Shown piece by piece: positions 1 through 8,945 of a DNA stretch of 64,000 nt. The stretch comes from a cyanobacterium PCC 7702 (GTDB lineage Bacteria > Cyanobacteriota > Cyanobacteriia > Cyanobacteriales > Nostocaceae). The stretch is from NCBI GenBank assembly GCA_000332255.1, contig KB235926.1, positions 1,166,498-1,230,497 of the forward strand. Reading direction: 5' to 3'. Both the position numbers and the translations under genes were made by a program. The notes below the pieces were generated by a model that was not told the DNA's origin, ran no database searches, and saw nothing but the letters and a program-made list of their open reading frames with translations. How positions within the stretch are numbered: the stretch's first letter is position 1; each line of letters opens with the position of its first letter.

Positions 1-7
1 CACGGCG

Positions 8-2811
8 ATGATGCAGATACCGACAGCAACTTATCGAATCCAGTTTACCCCAAAATTTGGTTTTGCCCACGCTGGTGCGATCGCTTCTTACCTAGCACAA
101 CTGGGAATTTCTCATATCTACGCCTCTCCCATTCTCACCGCCAGAAAAGGTAGTACCCACGGCTATGATACCGTCAACTGCAACGAAATCAACCCAGAAC
201 TAGGAGGAAGAGAACAATTTGAAGAATTAATCCAACAACTCAACCAACTGCGCATCGGATGGATACAAGACATCGTACCCAACCACATGGCTTTTGACAG
301 TCAAAACCAAATGCTTGTAGACGTTCTAGAAAATGGTTTTGACTCCCAATATCGAGACTTCTTTGACATTACCTGGAACCATCACTACCCAGAAAATCGA
401 GGTAAAGTCCTAGCACCTTTTTTAGGAAAATTTTGTGGAGATTGCTTAGAAAGCGGCGAACTGCAACTCCAATACGACGAAAGTGGCTTAACCATTAACT
501 ATTACTCGCTTAAATTTCCCATCCGCATCGAATCTTACTATCAAGTTTTAACCTACGACCTGGGACGTCTGCGGGAAAAATTAGGTAGAGACCACCCAGA
601 TTTCATGAAACTTCTCAGCGTTCTTTACATGTTGAAGTACACTCCGTCTGGAGAAGAAGGTAGAGAACGCTACGACCAAATCGCAATTATCAAAAGAATG
701 TTGTGGGAACTGTGGAATGATAGTCCCCATGTCAGAAAATTTATTGAAGAAAATATCCGCATCTTTAACGGAGAACCAGGACAACCTGAAAGCTTTAATT
801 TATTAGAAAGCTTGCTTTCCGAACAATTTTTCCGCCTTTCTTACTGGAAAGTAGGAAACGAAGAACTTAATTACAGACGCTTCTTTACCGTCAATGAACT
901 AATTTGTCTTCGCATAGAAGAAGAGAAAGTTTTCGATCAAACCCATTCTTTAATTTTGGCATTAGTTAAAGAGGAAAAATTTAACGGCTTAAGAATCGAC
1001 CACATAGACGGACTGTACGATCCGGCCAAATATCTTCTTCTTTTGCGAGAACATGCTCCCGACGTTTATTTGGTAGTCGAAAAAATCTTAGAACCTAAAG
1101 AAGAATTACCCATCACCTGGCCAATTCAAGGAACAACAGGATACGACTTTCTCAACCAAGTAAACGGAATTTTTTGTCTGCAATCTAGCGAACAAGAATT
1201 TAATGACATTTACCATCGCTTTATTGGCAAACAAGTTTCCTGCGAAGATCTAATTGACCAGAAAAAACGACTGATTATTAATAAAGACTTGGCAGGAGAT
1301 ATCGATAATTTAGCCCACCTGCTCAAACAAATTTCCGTACGCTATCGCTACGCCAGCGATTTCACCATGTACGGTCTCAAAGCCGCTTTAGTAGAAATTT
1401 TAGCCGTTTTCCCCGTTTACCGCACCTACATCAGCAGTCTGGGAGCTAGCAAAGCAGATAAGGAATACATTCAGCAGGTCCTAGACCGCGCCAAACAAAA
1501 TATCCCCAACTTCCTCAACGAGCTGAATTTTATCGAAAAGTTTCTTCATTTAGATTTTGATAACTCCCTAAAGGAAGAAGACAAAGAACAATGGTTGCAT
1601 TTTGTTATGCGGTTGCAGCAAATGACCGGACCGCTAATGGCAAAAGGTGTGGAAGACACTGTTATGTATGTGTATAATAGGTTGCTTTGTTTAAATGAAG
1701 TCGGTTCTCATCCCGGTAACTTTGGCATTTCTTTAGAAGAGTTCCATACCTTCAATCAAAATCGCTTTGCATCGTGGCCGCACGCTATGAAAACACTACT
1801 TCTACTCATGACACAAAACGAGGAGAAGATGTTAGGGCCAGACTGAATGTTCTTTCAGAAATTCCCGAGGAGTGGGAGAAAAATTTGCAACAGTGGCGAG
1901 AAATCAATGCAGCGCAAAAAGTGTCCGTTGACGGACGAGATGTACCGACAGCAAACGACGAGTACTTTTTCTATCAAACGCTAATAGGTTCTTTTCCTTT
2001 TCGAGATGAAGAGTATCCCCAATTTGTAGAGCGGATGCAACAGTATATTATTAAAGCTATTCGCGAAGCAAAAGTCCATACCGCGTGGCTCAAACCCGAT
2101 AGCGATTACGAAAATGCCTTTACTGAATTTGCCCAATGTGTACTCAAAAATGACACAGACAATCCATTTTTAGAAGCTTTCCGTCCCTTACAACGGAAAG
2201 TCCAGTTCTATGGCGTTTTTAATTCTCTTTCTCAGACACTGCTAAAGTTCACCGCACCTGGAGTTCCCGATACTTACCAAGGAACAGAACTTTGGGATTT
2301 AAGTTTAGTAGATCCAGATAATCGGCGTCCGGTAGACTACCAAATTCGGCAAGAGTATCTGCAAGATATTAAAACTCAAATCGAGACCGATTTGCCAAGT
2401 TTGCTTGCCCAACTGCAGCAAAACCCAGAAGATGGACGAATTAAGCTGTTTTTGATTTATCAGCTTTTGCAAGCACGCAACCAACACCTGGATTTATTCC
2501 AACGGGGAGTATACTCGAAACTAACTGTTGCTGGTAGCTTAAAAAGTCATATCGTGGGATTTACCAGAGAGTTGGGAGATAAGAAAATTATGGCGATCGC
2601 TCCCCGCTTTTTCACCTCTTTAATCAAAGAAGGAGAATATCCCCTCGGTGAAAAAGTTTGGCAAGAAACCCGTATTGTTCCCCCTGCTGGTTCTGGTGCA
2701 GTTTGGCAAGATGCGATCGCCGGACAACAAGTACAAGGTGAAGATACCCTTTGGGTACGGGATATTTTGCAACAATTTCCAGTAGCATTGTTGATTAATC
2801 AACCAAATTAA
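8..2811 (+). pseudogene. treY: Malto-oligosyltrehalose synthase TreY, split by a frameshift
   Basis: TreY (GH13) converts the reducing-end maltose unit of malto-oligosaccharides to a trehalosyl unit, which TreZ then releases as trehalose. The first part (8-1846) carries the N-terminal barrel, with DIVPNHMAF at residues 88-96, the nucleophile motif RIDHIDGL near 329 and VVEK with the acid/base Glu near 358. The second part (open from 1774 to 2811) carries the last catalytic motif, THDTKRGEDVRARL, and the C-terminal domain. Homology runs smoothly from frame one (WPHAM, ending at 1789) into frame two (TTSTHD, from 1795), so the break lies at the A-run 1790-1793. It reads as two extra bases or one missing base. 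The joined length of about 930 residues is normal for TreY. Without the second part the enzyme lacks a catalytic motif. A sequencing error in the A-run, a recent null allele or recoding are all possible. A treZ gene may lie upstream, outside the window. Confidence 0.9.
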
Positions 2812-2981
2812 CTGTGCAAAATATTTCTCCAAAATATCTTTTGCTAACTTACAAGCTCATTGCTGTGCAGTGGAGAGCACCAGCAATGGAAGCTGCGGAA
2901 GCTTTATCTATCCTGAGTTTGATTTATCTAAAAATCTATTTTCTCACCATAGAAATGATGGCTTGGTGTTAGTAAAAATGA

Positions 2982-3016
2982 GGTTGCTGTAGCTAGCTGC
3001 AAAGGCAACCGTTTTT
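2982..3016 (+). terminator. Rho-independent terminator after treY
   Basis: GGTTGC (2982-2987) pairs with GCAACC (3005-3010), and GTTTTTG follows. The loop contains one of the AGCTAGCT palindromes. It lies about 170 bases after the treY stop and before chaB, on the same strand. Confidence 0.6.
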
Positions 3017-3051
3017 GTCGTTGGCATCTTTTCCTTGAGATTTCGCCCGTT

Positions 3052-3255
3052 ATGCCTTATCAAACTATTGACGATCTACCGGATTCAGTAAAAACACACC
3101 TTCCCAAACACGCTCAAGAAATTTTTCTCGCTGCTTTTAATAATGCCAAAAAAGAATATGGTTCGGAAGAAACTCCTTTTCGCGTTGCTTGCAGCGCCGT
3201 CAAGCGAGATTATGAAAAAGGCGAGGACGGAAAATGGCATAAAAAATCAAAGTAA
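3052..3255 (+). CDS. chaB: ChaB family protein
   Basis: This 67-residue protein matches the ChaB family: an N-terminal MPYQTIDDLPDSVKTHLP segment, a helical middle (HAQEIFLAAFNNAKKEYG) and a basic tail (DYEKGEDGKWHKKSK). ChaB was named as a regulator of the ChaA cation antiporter in E. coli, but its biochemical role is poorly defined and no chaA is nearby. It is soluble, with no signal peptide. It stands alone, separated from treY by a terminator. The family call is firm; the function is not. Confidence 0.85.
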   Translation: MPYQTIDDLPDSVKTHLPKHAQEIFLAAFNNAKKEYGSEETPFRVACSAVKRDYEKGEDGKWHKKSK

Positions 3256-3362
3256 AAAGAAGCTAGAATACAGCTATTACAGTCACAGCTTTTTTCCAAA
3301 CAAAAAAAGCCTGCTGTGCAGGCGAATTAAAACACAACAGAAATAAGAAAAAAAATTTTTAT

Positions 3363-3515
3363 CTAGCTGAAATATTTCATCTCTTCTTCTAATTGGCGAA
3401 TTAGCTTTTCGTCGCCTCTGGTTCTGGCAACTTCTAAACGATGCTGCAAACTTCTTTGGATATTCTCTCTGTGAATTTGTCGTGCTCTTTGTGCAGCTTC
3501 TAATCTAGTTGTCAT
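3363..3515 (-). CDS. Small conserved protein, candidate PirA (PII-interacting regulator of arginine synthesis)
   Basis: The minus strand encodes 50 residues starting MTTRLEAAQRARQIHREN and continuing with RSLQHRLEVARTRGDEKLI and a QLEEEMKYFS tail. It is a strongly charged, probably all-helical peptide. An AGAGG element lies 8 bases before the ATG at 3515, the best-spaced start; an earlier in-frame ATG at 3521 is too close to it. Small proteins of this type with RLE-AR--GDE--I-QLE are widespread in cyanobacteria, and Synechocystis PirA (51 residues) binds PII to limit arginine synthesis. Assignment to PirA rests on size and remembered motif similarity, so it is tentative; that the gene is real is more certain. 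Confidence 0.6.
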   Translation of the reverse strand: MTTRLEAAQRARQIHRENIQRSLQHRLEVARTRGDEKLIRQLEEEMKYFS

Positions 3516-3644
3516 AAGCATTACCTCTTTATAATCTTGGCATTTTTGTCTTGCAATCCTAACATATCAAATTTTTCGTTATATATGCTACAGAAAAAAT
3601 AAACTTAATCATATAATCATCTTCGAGCATGAGTTGAAAATCAA

Positions 3645-4442
3645 ATGGAGCGACAACCACTTTTGACTTTGCTCAGCGACTTTGGCGCTCGCGACGTGTA
3701 TGTGGGGATAATGAAAGGAGTTATTGCCCAGATCAACCCCAAGCTGGTGATGGTAGACTTAACCCACGAGATCCCACCACAAGATATCGCAGCAGCAAGA
3801 TTTTGTTTGATGGATGCCTATGCTTATTTTCCGGTGGGAACGGTGCACCTGGCAGTGGTAGATCCAGGTGTGGGAGGAAAAAGAAGAGCGATCGCCATCG
3901 AATTCGACAATGGATTTTTAGTAGGACCGGATAATGGTATCTTCAGCGGAGTATTGAGTCAAACTCCCGCCATCACAGCAGTAGAACTAACAAACCGTCA
4001 ATATTGGCGCACTCCTCAACCCAGCAGTACTTTTCACGGTAGAGATATTTTTGCACCGGTTGCAGCGCATATTGCTAGTGGTGTCCCCCTCCAGCAACTA
4101 GGACAAGAAATTGACCCCAAAACTTTAATTGAGCTAGAAATAGGCAAAATTTCTTTCCAAAGCAACAGTATTACAGGTTCCATTCAATACATAGATCGCT
4201 TTGGCAACCTTGTGACCAACATTCCTGGAAGTTACGTGCAAAACAAAAGTTGGAACGTCCGCATAGGCGAACAAATCATTAACGGACGCAACACTTATGG
4301 AGACGTTGCAACCAAACAGGCGATCGCCCTTGTGGGTAGTCACGGTTGGGTAGAAATAGCCATTAATAGCGGTAATGCTCAAGCTCAGTTGCAGGTGAAT
4401 TTGGGAGATACCGTACAAGTTTGCTACACAGATGTTAGCTAG
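3645..4442 (+). CDS. SAM hydrolase (SAM hydroxide adenosyltransferase, DUF62 family)
   Basis: This 265-residue protein belongs to the DUF62 family, which hydrolyses S-adenosylmethionine to adenosine and methionine and is related to the SAM-dependent fluorinase/chlorinase. Visible family motifs are LLTLLSDFGARDVYVG near the N-terminus (active-site Asp), DLTHEIPPQDI, VDPGVGGKRR, GPDNGIF and TFHGRDIFAPVAAHIA. A C-terminal barrel region contains YIDRFGNLVTNI. It is cytosolic. Its last codons overlap by 8 bases the end of the convergent FAD oxidase gene. The physiological role in cyanobacteria is not established. Confidence 0.88.
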   Translation: MERQPLLTLLSDFGARDVYVGIMKGVIAQINPKLVMVDLTHEIPPQDIAAARFCLMDAYAYFPVGTVHLAVVDPGVGGKRRAIAIEFDNGFLVGPDNGIFSGVLSQTPAITAVELTNRQYWRTPQPSSTFHGRDIFAPVAAHIASGVPLQQLGQEIDPKTLIELEIGKISFQSNSITGSIQYIDRFGNLVTNIPGSYVQNKSWNVRIGEQIINGRNTYGDVATKQAIALVGSHGWVEIAINSGNAQAQLQVNLGDTVQVCYTDVS

Positions 4443-5799
4443 GAGCAAAATTCTTTAACGCTTTGCTTTTGCCAGGATTCATCAAACCGTAGGGATCGAC
4501 CATTTCCTTGAATTTTAACTGTTCTGGATCTATAAGTTTTCGACCACCGTCTTCAATAATGTAAGTGTGGGGATTGGCAATAAAAACACCTTGTTCTTCA
4601 TGAGCGCGGATAATTTCCTGGAGGCGTTCTTCACAACTGTAGCGTAGGAGTTGTAACGCCGCAGGTACAGCTGTACCGTTAACCCGGATAAATTCCAAAT
4701 GCATCATCACCTCCTCCCCGTAAAGGCGATACATGCGCTCCACGAGTTCAAGGCTTTTATCAGCAGGGAAAATACTTTGCAGGTACGTGATGGAGGTATC
4801 AACCGCACGAGCGTGTAAAGTGGTATGATTCCAAGTAAATTCTAATAAATTTACGCTTTTGCCACTTTCCTGGGCGTGTTTTTGATAGGTAATCTGACCA
4901 TTGTATTGTCGCACCAAGCCAGGCAACAGTTCCAAACTATTTTCTGCAATCATTAATAAAGCAGCATGAGTATTGCGGGGAATATATGATTGCAAAGGAT
5001 GGAAATATTGAGGGATGGGAGATGCAAAAACACCAATTTCTTTTTTGATCATGCCATCAGCATCCGCAAGAGCTTGTCCGAATTTTGCCGCCGCCATAAA
5101 TTCTGGGAAGGTAACAATTACCTCTACCCACGCATAAGCTGGTGCGAGGGGAATTTCCACTTCGGTGATGATACCATTAATCCCCCAAGCGTGGTTAACC
5201 TTCTGCACATCATCGCCGCGCAGTTCCAGCGTGCGTGGTTCGTCTTCTAAGGTGACAACTTGCAGTCCGAGGAGATTCCCGCGATCGCCTAACAACCCGT
5301 ATTGTATTGACCCTATTCCTCCACTACCACCAGCTACAAATCCTGCTATTGTTGCTGTACGGTAGGTAGAAGGTACCATCCGCATTTCCCAACCAACTTC
5401 CCGTGCTTTTTTATCCAATGCTGCCAATCTTACTCCTGCTTGCACTCGCGCTGCTGCAGACCTGACCCAGTGAATTTTATCCATCTTTGTCATATCTACG
5501 ATCGCACCACCGCACAGCGGTACGCATTGTCCGTAATTTCCCGTTCCCGCACCCCGAACCGTAAGGGGAATGCGGTACTGGACGCAAGCTTTGGCAATTT
5601 TCAATACCTCCTGTTCGCTAGCAGGACGCAGGGCGACATCCGCGACTTTTCCAGTTAATTTTGGAACCAGAACCGGGCTAAAGCTGTGGTAATCTTGAGA
5701 TAACTTTACTAATTGATTCGGATCGGTAATAATTTCAATTTCTGAGAGAGCATCAATAAAAGCCTGGAGGTTGAATGATTTACCGGCTGTTGCTGTCAT
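4435..5799 (-). CDS. FAD-linked oxidase, GlcD-like paralogue
   Basis: This 454-residue protein has the FAD_binding_4 (PCMH) fold: VRGAGTGNYGQCVPLCGGA binds FAD, followed by GFVAGGSGGIGSIQYG. It ends FKEMVDPYGLMNPGKSKAL, as in glycolate/lactate oxidases. It lacks the GDGNLHP and SGEHGIG motifs that the second GlcD-type protein in this window has, so its C-terminal substrate domain is different. It probably oxidises a 2-hydroxy acid, but the substrate is unknown. Cyanobacteria often have two GlcD-like proteins, and this would be the more divergent one. It is transcribed towards the SAM hydrolase gene, with ends overlapping by 8 bases. Confidence 0.8.
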   Translation of the reverse strand: MTATAGKSFNLQAFIDALSEIEIITDPNQLVKLSQDYHSFSPVLVPKLTGKVADVALRPASEQEVLKIAKACVQYRIPLTVRGAGTGNYGQCVPLCGGAIVDMTKMDKIHWVRSAAARVQAGVRLAALDKKAREVGWEMRMVPSTYRTATIAGFVAGGSGGIGSIQYGLLGDRGNLLGLQVVTLEDEPRTLELRGDDVQKVNHAWGINGIITEVEIPLAPAYAWVEVIVTFPEFMAAAKFGQALADADGMIKKEIGVFASPIPQYFHPLQSYIPRNTHAALLMIAENSLELLPGLVRQYNGQITYQKHAQESGKSVNLLEFTWNHTTLHARAVDTSITYLQSIFPADKSLELVERMYRLYGEEVMMHLEFIRVNGTAVPAALQLLRYSCEERLQEIIRAHEEQGVFIANPHTYIIEDGGRKLIDPEQLKFKEMVDPYGLMNPGKSKALKNFAPS

Positions 5800-5885
5800 G
5801 GTTTTTGATAGTTCAGGTCTTTGGAAATTAAATTTGGGTAGCAGTAATTATCTTGTCTGACAAGGCGGCAGTTTGCAAACTGTGA

Positions 5886-6737
5886 TTACCAGTGTTTTGT
5901 CAATAGAGGTAAAAGACGGCGTTGGCGAGAACTTTGAAATCTTTTGGCAAGCAAAACACAGGCAAATAAAATTGTTGACAGCAGTACCACGCTTGCTCCG
6001 GAAGCTATATCTAAGTAATAGCTCAAGTAAATACCCGCGAATGCGATCGCAGTTCCCAAAATACCAGAAATAATTACGATCTGACCAAAGCGATCGCTGA
6101 GCAATCTAGCTATAGAAGCAGGAATCACCACTGCAGAGATAATCAAAGTTACCCCCAATACTTTTAGAGTTGCTACTAATAAGGTTGCCAGCATTAAAGC
6201 AAACAAAGTATCCATTGCTATCACAGGTACTCCGTGAACCTGCGCAACTTCCCGGTCAAAACACCAGAAAAGTAGAGGACGATAAAAAATAAATATCAAA
6301 CTTAAAAGCACTACGGTTACTACCACAACCACCCAAAAATCGCTGGGTGAAACGCCCAATACATTACCGAACAAAGCAGCTTCAAAGTTTTGGCTAAAGC
6401 GACGGTAAGTACTAATTACTGCTACCCCCAAAGCAAAACTAGCCGTCGTGACAATACCGATGGCCGCATCAGAATAAATTTTTCGTCCCGTCAAATACTG
6501 GATTAACAAAGCTGCTGCAAAACCCCAAACCCCAGAGCCGATGTAAAAATTTAAACCCAGCACGTAGCTAAGGACAGCTCCCCCTAAAATAGCATGGGAC
6601 AGACCGTGGGCAATATAGCTCATACGACGAGTAGTAATATAAACTCCCATAACGCCACACAACAATCCTGCCATCATTCCCACTAAAACGGCACGAGTAA
6701 AAAATTCGTAGCGAAACGGTGCGACAATAAAATCCAT
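5886..6737 (-). CDS. Metal ABC transporter permease (Zn/Mn family)
   Basis: This 283-residue integral membrane protein of the ABC-3 family has about eight hydrophobic segments. It starts MDFIVAPFRYEFFTRAVLVG and carries MSYIAHGLSHAILGGAVL, the conserved cytoplasmic region of ZnuB/MntB/PsaC-type permeases. It is the last gene of a three-gene operon on the minus strand, 6 bases after the ATPase gene. Together the three proteins import a divalent metal, Mn or Zn, across the inner membrane. Sequence alone does not decide which metal. Confidence 0.88.
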   Translation of the reverse strand: MDFIVAPFRYEFFTRAVLVGMMAGLLCGVMGVYITTRRMSYIAHGLSHAILGGAVLSYVLGLNFYIGSGVWGFAAALLIQYLTGRKIYSDAAIGIVTTASFALGVAVISTYRRFSQNFEAALFGNVLGVSPSDFWVVVVVTVVLLSLIFIFYRPLLFWCFDREVAQVHGVPVIAMDTLFALMLATLLVATLKVLGVTLIISAVVIPASIARLLSDRFGQIVIISGILGTAIAFAGIYLSYYLDIASGASVVLLSTILFACVLLAKRFQSSRQRRLLPLLTKHW

Positions 6738-6743
6738 AACTCG

Positions 6744-7580
6744 TCAACTGCTAGCTTTGTGATTAGAATTCTTTAATATTTGAGGCAAGTTATTATGCAT
6801 TTGGTGGCGCAGGGAAGTATCGCCACTGGCAATTAAAATGCGGTCTTGGTATTGGAAAACAACCATTTCTCCACCAAATGTTTTTTCCAAGTTTGCAGAA
6901 GTAAAAACATCAATAGGTTGACCTTGAGCGACCAAACCATGGTTAAAACATATAACCCAAGGAAGATGACTCGCTACGGAATTAAGGTCGTGGGTAGAAA
7001 GCAAAATTGTCAAACCTTGCTGGTTCAGATCGGCTAAAAGATGTAACAATTCGTGCTGGACGTGCAAGTCAGAACTGCTTGTGGGTTCGTCTAAAAGTAC
7101 CAGTTCTGGTTCTCCAGCTAAAGCACGGGCGATGAAAACTCGTTGTTGTTGTCCACCAGATAGCTCACCAATGGGTTTGTGAGCAATATCAGCTACCCCA
7201 ACCCGTTCCAAAAAATCCAGGGCAATTCTGCGATCGCTTGGCAACGGCCAGGGAAAGAATTTCTGTTTTTGGTAACGCCCCATCATCACCACTTCCATTG
7301 CTGTGACTGGAAAAGTCCAATCCACTGTTTCCACTTGGGGTACGTAACCTACCTTTGGTGGTGCAACTTTTGGCTTGAGTCGCTTTCCTCGGAACCAAAT
7401 TTCCCCAGCCCAAGGAGCAACCAAGCCTAAAATAGCCTTGATTAAAGTAGTTTTACCACAACCAGAAGGCCCGACCAAACCAGAAAGTTGACCCGGATAA
7501 AGCTTTAAATTCACCCCCGCAAACACTAGCTGCTCTTGATAGCCGCAAGTAAGGTTTCTCAGCTCGAGTATCGGTTCCAT
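6744..7580 (-). CDS. Metal ABC transporter ATP-binding protein
   Basis: This 278-residue ABC ATPase shows the full motif set: Walker A VGPSGCGKTTL near residue 38, Q-loop YVPQVETVDWTF, signature LSGGQQQRVFIARAL, Walker B LVLLDEPTSSSD and switch STHDLNSV. It resembles MntA/ZnuC-type subunits. It begins 17 bases after the binding-protein stop and ends 6 bases before the permease, so the three are co-transcribed. The C-terminal 50 residues extend past the core domain without a recognisable motif. Confidence 0.9.
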   Translation of the reverse strand: MEPILELRNLTCGYQEQLVFAGVNLKLYPGQLSGLVGPSGCGKTTLIKAILGLVAPWAGEIWFRGKRLKPKVAPPKVGYVPQVETVDWTFPVTAMEVVMMGRYQKQKFFPWPLPSDRRIALDFLERVGVADIAHKPIGELSGGQQQRVFIARALAGEPELVLLDEPTSSSDLHVQHELLHLLADLNQQGLTILLSTHDLNSVASHLPWVICFNHGLVAQGQPIDVFTSANLEKTFGGEMVVFQYQDRILIASGDTSLRHQMHNNLPQILKNSNHKASS

Positions 7581-7597
7581 GAAATCGGGCGCCCCTG

Positions 7598-8671
7598 CTA
7601 CTTTGTTTTCGTAGTTGCGGCGGTTGCTGTTGGTCCCACAACATTAGCAGTGTTGAGACTGTCAACCAACTTGGGATTACCCCCCAAACCAGAAGCAATA
7701 ATCCGCAGATTGTTTGCCATCATGCCAATGTATGTGTGCTCGGGATTGGTATTTTCCATGGCATTAGCCGATCCCTGACCGGGTAACTCATCATCTGCGG
7801 TATTAGCTGTTTTCACCTTGGCTTCGCGAGCAATTTGTTCTTCTACCTTACTGGGGTATACTTCCGAGCCAAAAATCGCCGGAACGCCTGTTTTGCGAAT
7901 TTGATCGATGAGTTTTGCCACATCTTGGGCTGAAGGTTCCTTGAAATCTGAAGGTTGGATGGCACCAATCACCTCAAAACCATATTCCCGCGCCCAATAT
8001 GCCCAGGAGTCGTGGTACGTTAAAAGTTTGCGGTTTTGAGGAGGAATACTCTTGACGACTTCCCGTGTTACCCGATCTAAATCGTCCAGGCGTTTTTCGT
8101 AGTTTTTCAAATTTGTCGCATAGTAATCCTTACCTGCAGGATCTAAAGCTGTTAGTTGTTGAGCTGCCAGTCTCGCATAAACTTTAGCGTACTTGGGATT
8201 TACCCACAAGTGCGGGTTAGGGTCTCCCTTTTCTTTGGGAAAGCTAAAGTCGAACAACCACTGGTCTTGTGAAATCGTGTGGCTGCCAAGTTCGTAAATT
8301 TTAGCTTCTTTTGATTTGGAAGCTTTTGCCAATTTTGCCGTTGGCGTTTCCAAATGCAAGCCGTTGAGAATAATCAAGTCAGCTTTGGACAGCACATCGG
8401 CGTCGCTCGGACGCGGTTCGAAAGTATGAGAGTCGGTACCTTCAGGAATAATACCTTTAACTTCTGCGCGAGCGCCCGCTATATTACTAACAATGTTGGT
8501 TAGTGGAGCTACCGTTGTTACAACTAAGGGTTTTTTTTGAGTTTTATTTTGTACGGTTTTGACAGCAGCGGCACTTTCGGAAGGACTGGGAGATACTGCT
8601 GTGTTCTGGGTCGTACTGCAAGCTACCAGCGTGAAGTTCAGTACCAATAGCAATGCAGAAGTCTTTTTCAT
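7598..8671 (-). CDS. Metal-binding lipoprotein of Zn/Mn ABC transporter (ZinT/PsaA-like SBP)
   Basis: This 357-residue periplasmic solute-binding protein begins with a lipoprotein signal, MKKTSALLLVLNFTLVAC, with Cys at 18. Likely metal ligands of the family are visible: His in EGTDSHTFEPRPSD, His in DPNPHLWVNP, Glu in FGSEVYPSK and Asp in ANTADDELPG. It lacks the His-rich loop common in ZnuA, which leans towards manganese or mixed specificity, but this is inference. It is the first gene of the operon. No clear Zur-type palindrome was found in the 270 bases upstream. Confidence 0.88.
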   Translation of the reverse strand: MKKTSALLLVLNFTLVACSTTQNTAVSPSPSESAAAVKTVQNKTQKKPLVVTTVAPLTNIVSNIAGARAEVKGIIPEGTDSHTFEPRPSDADVLSKADLIILNGLHLETPTAKLAKASKSKEAKIYELGSHTISQDQWLFDFSFPKEKGDPNPHLWVNPKYAKVYARLAAQQLTALDPAGKDYYATNLKNYEKRLDDLDRVTREVVKSIPPQNRKLLTYHDSWAYWAREYGFEVIGAIQPSDFKEPSAQDVAKLIDQIRKTGVPAIFGSEVYPSKVEEQIAREAKVKTANTADDELPGQGSANAMENTNPEHTYIGMMANNLRIIASGLGGNPKLVDSLNTANVVGPTATAATTKTK

Positions 8672-8741
8672 TTCCAGATCGCAAATAAAAAAATTTTATA
8701 GCTACTTCCTTTTGAGTAAATCAACTTATTTTTTCGCCGGC

Positions 8742-8764
8742 AATGCCCTATCGGGGCATTTTTT
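8742..8764 (+). terminator. Orphan plus-strand terminator
   Basis: AATGCCC (8742-8748) and GGGCATT (8754-8760) form a 7 bp stem with a 5-base loop, and the T-run extends through 8764. Both neighbouring genes are on the minus strand, so this would end a plus-strand transcript, for example one antisense to the 5' end of the metal-binding lipoprotein gene. Confidence 0.55.
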
Positions 8765-8784
8765 AACAAGTTTTATCTTTTTTT

Positions 8785-8819
8785 AAAAAAAATCTGCTTG
8801 GAGTGTGAGGTGTCTCCAA
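8785..8819 (-). terminator. Terminator after glcD
   Basis: On the minus strand TTGGAG and CTCCAA (8798-8819) form a 6 bp stem around a 10-base loop. After a 5-base spacer comes a run of eight T (8792-8785). It lies about 130 bases after the glcD stop. The loop, ACACCTCACA, resembles the single-stranded core of the cyanobacterial sRNA Yfr1, probably by chance. Confidence 0.5.
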
Positions 8820-8945
8820 AATCAAATTTATAAATTTCTTCTTTGGATAGATGTTTTTGCCAGAATTCAAATCTAGACTCAGGTTTTGATAGGGATTTTT
8901 ACCCATGCTTTTTGATTGACGCTCAACAGCGCATACTTCCACAGA

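Noticed and set aside
1774..1846. Programmed frameshifting in treY
   Set aside because: A run of only four A without a stimulatory structure that I can see makes programmed recoding less likely than a mutation or error.
8798..8819. Possible Yfr1 small RNA
   Set aside because: Only the 10-base loop resembles the Yfr1 core; the flanking stems and the usual trxA-guaB neighbourhood are absent. A glcD terminator explains it better.
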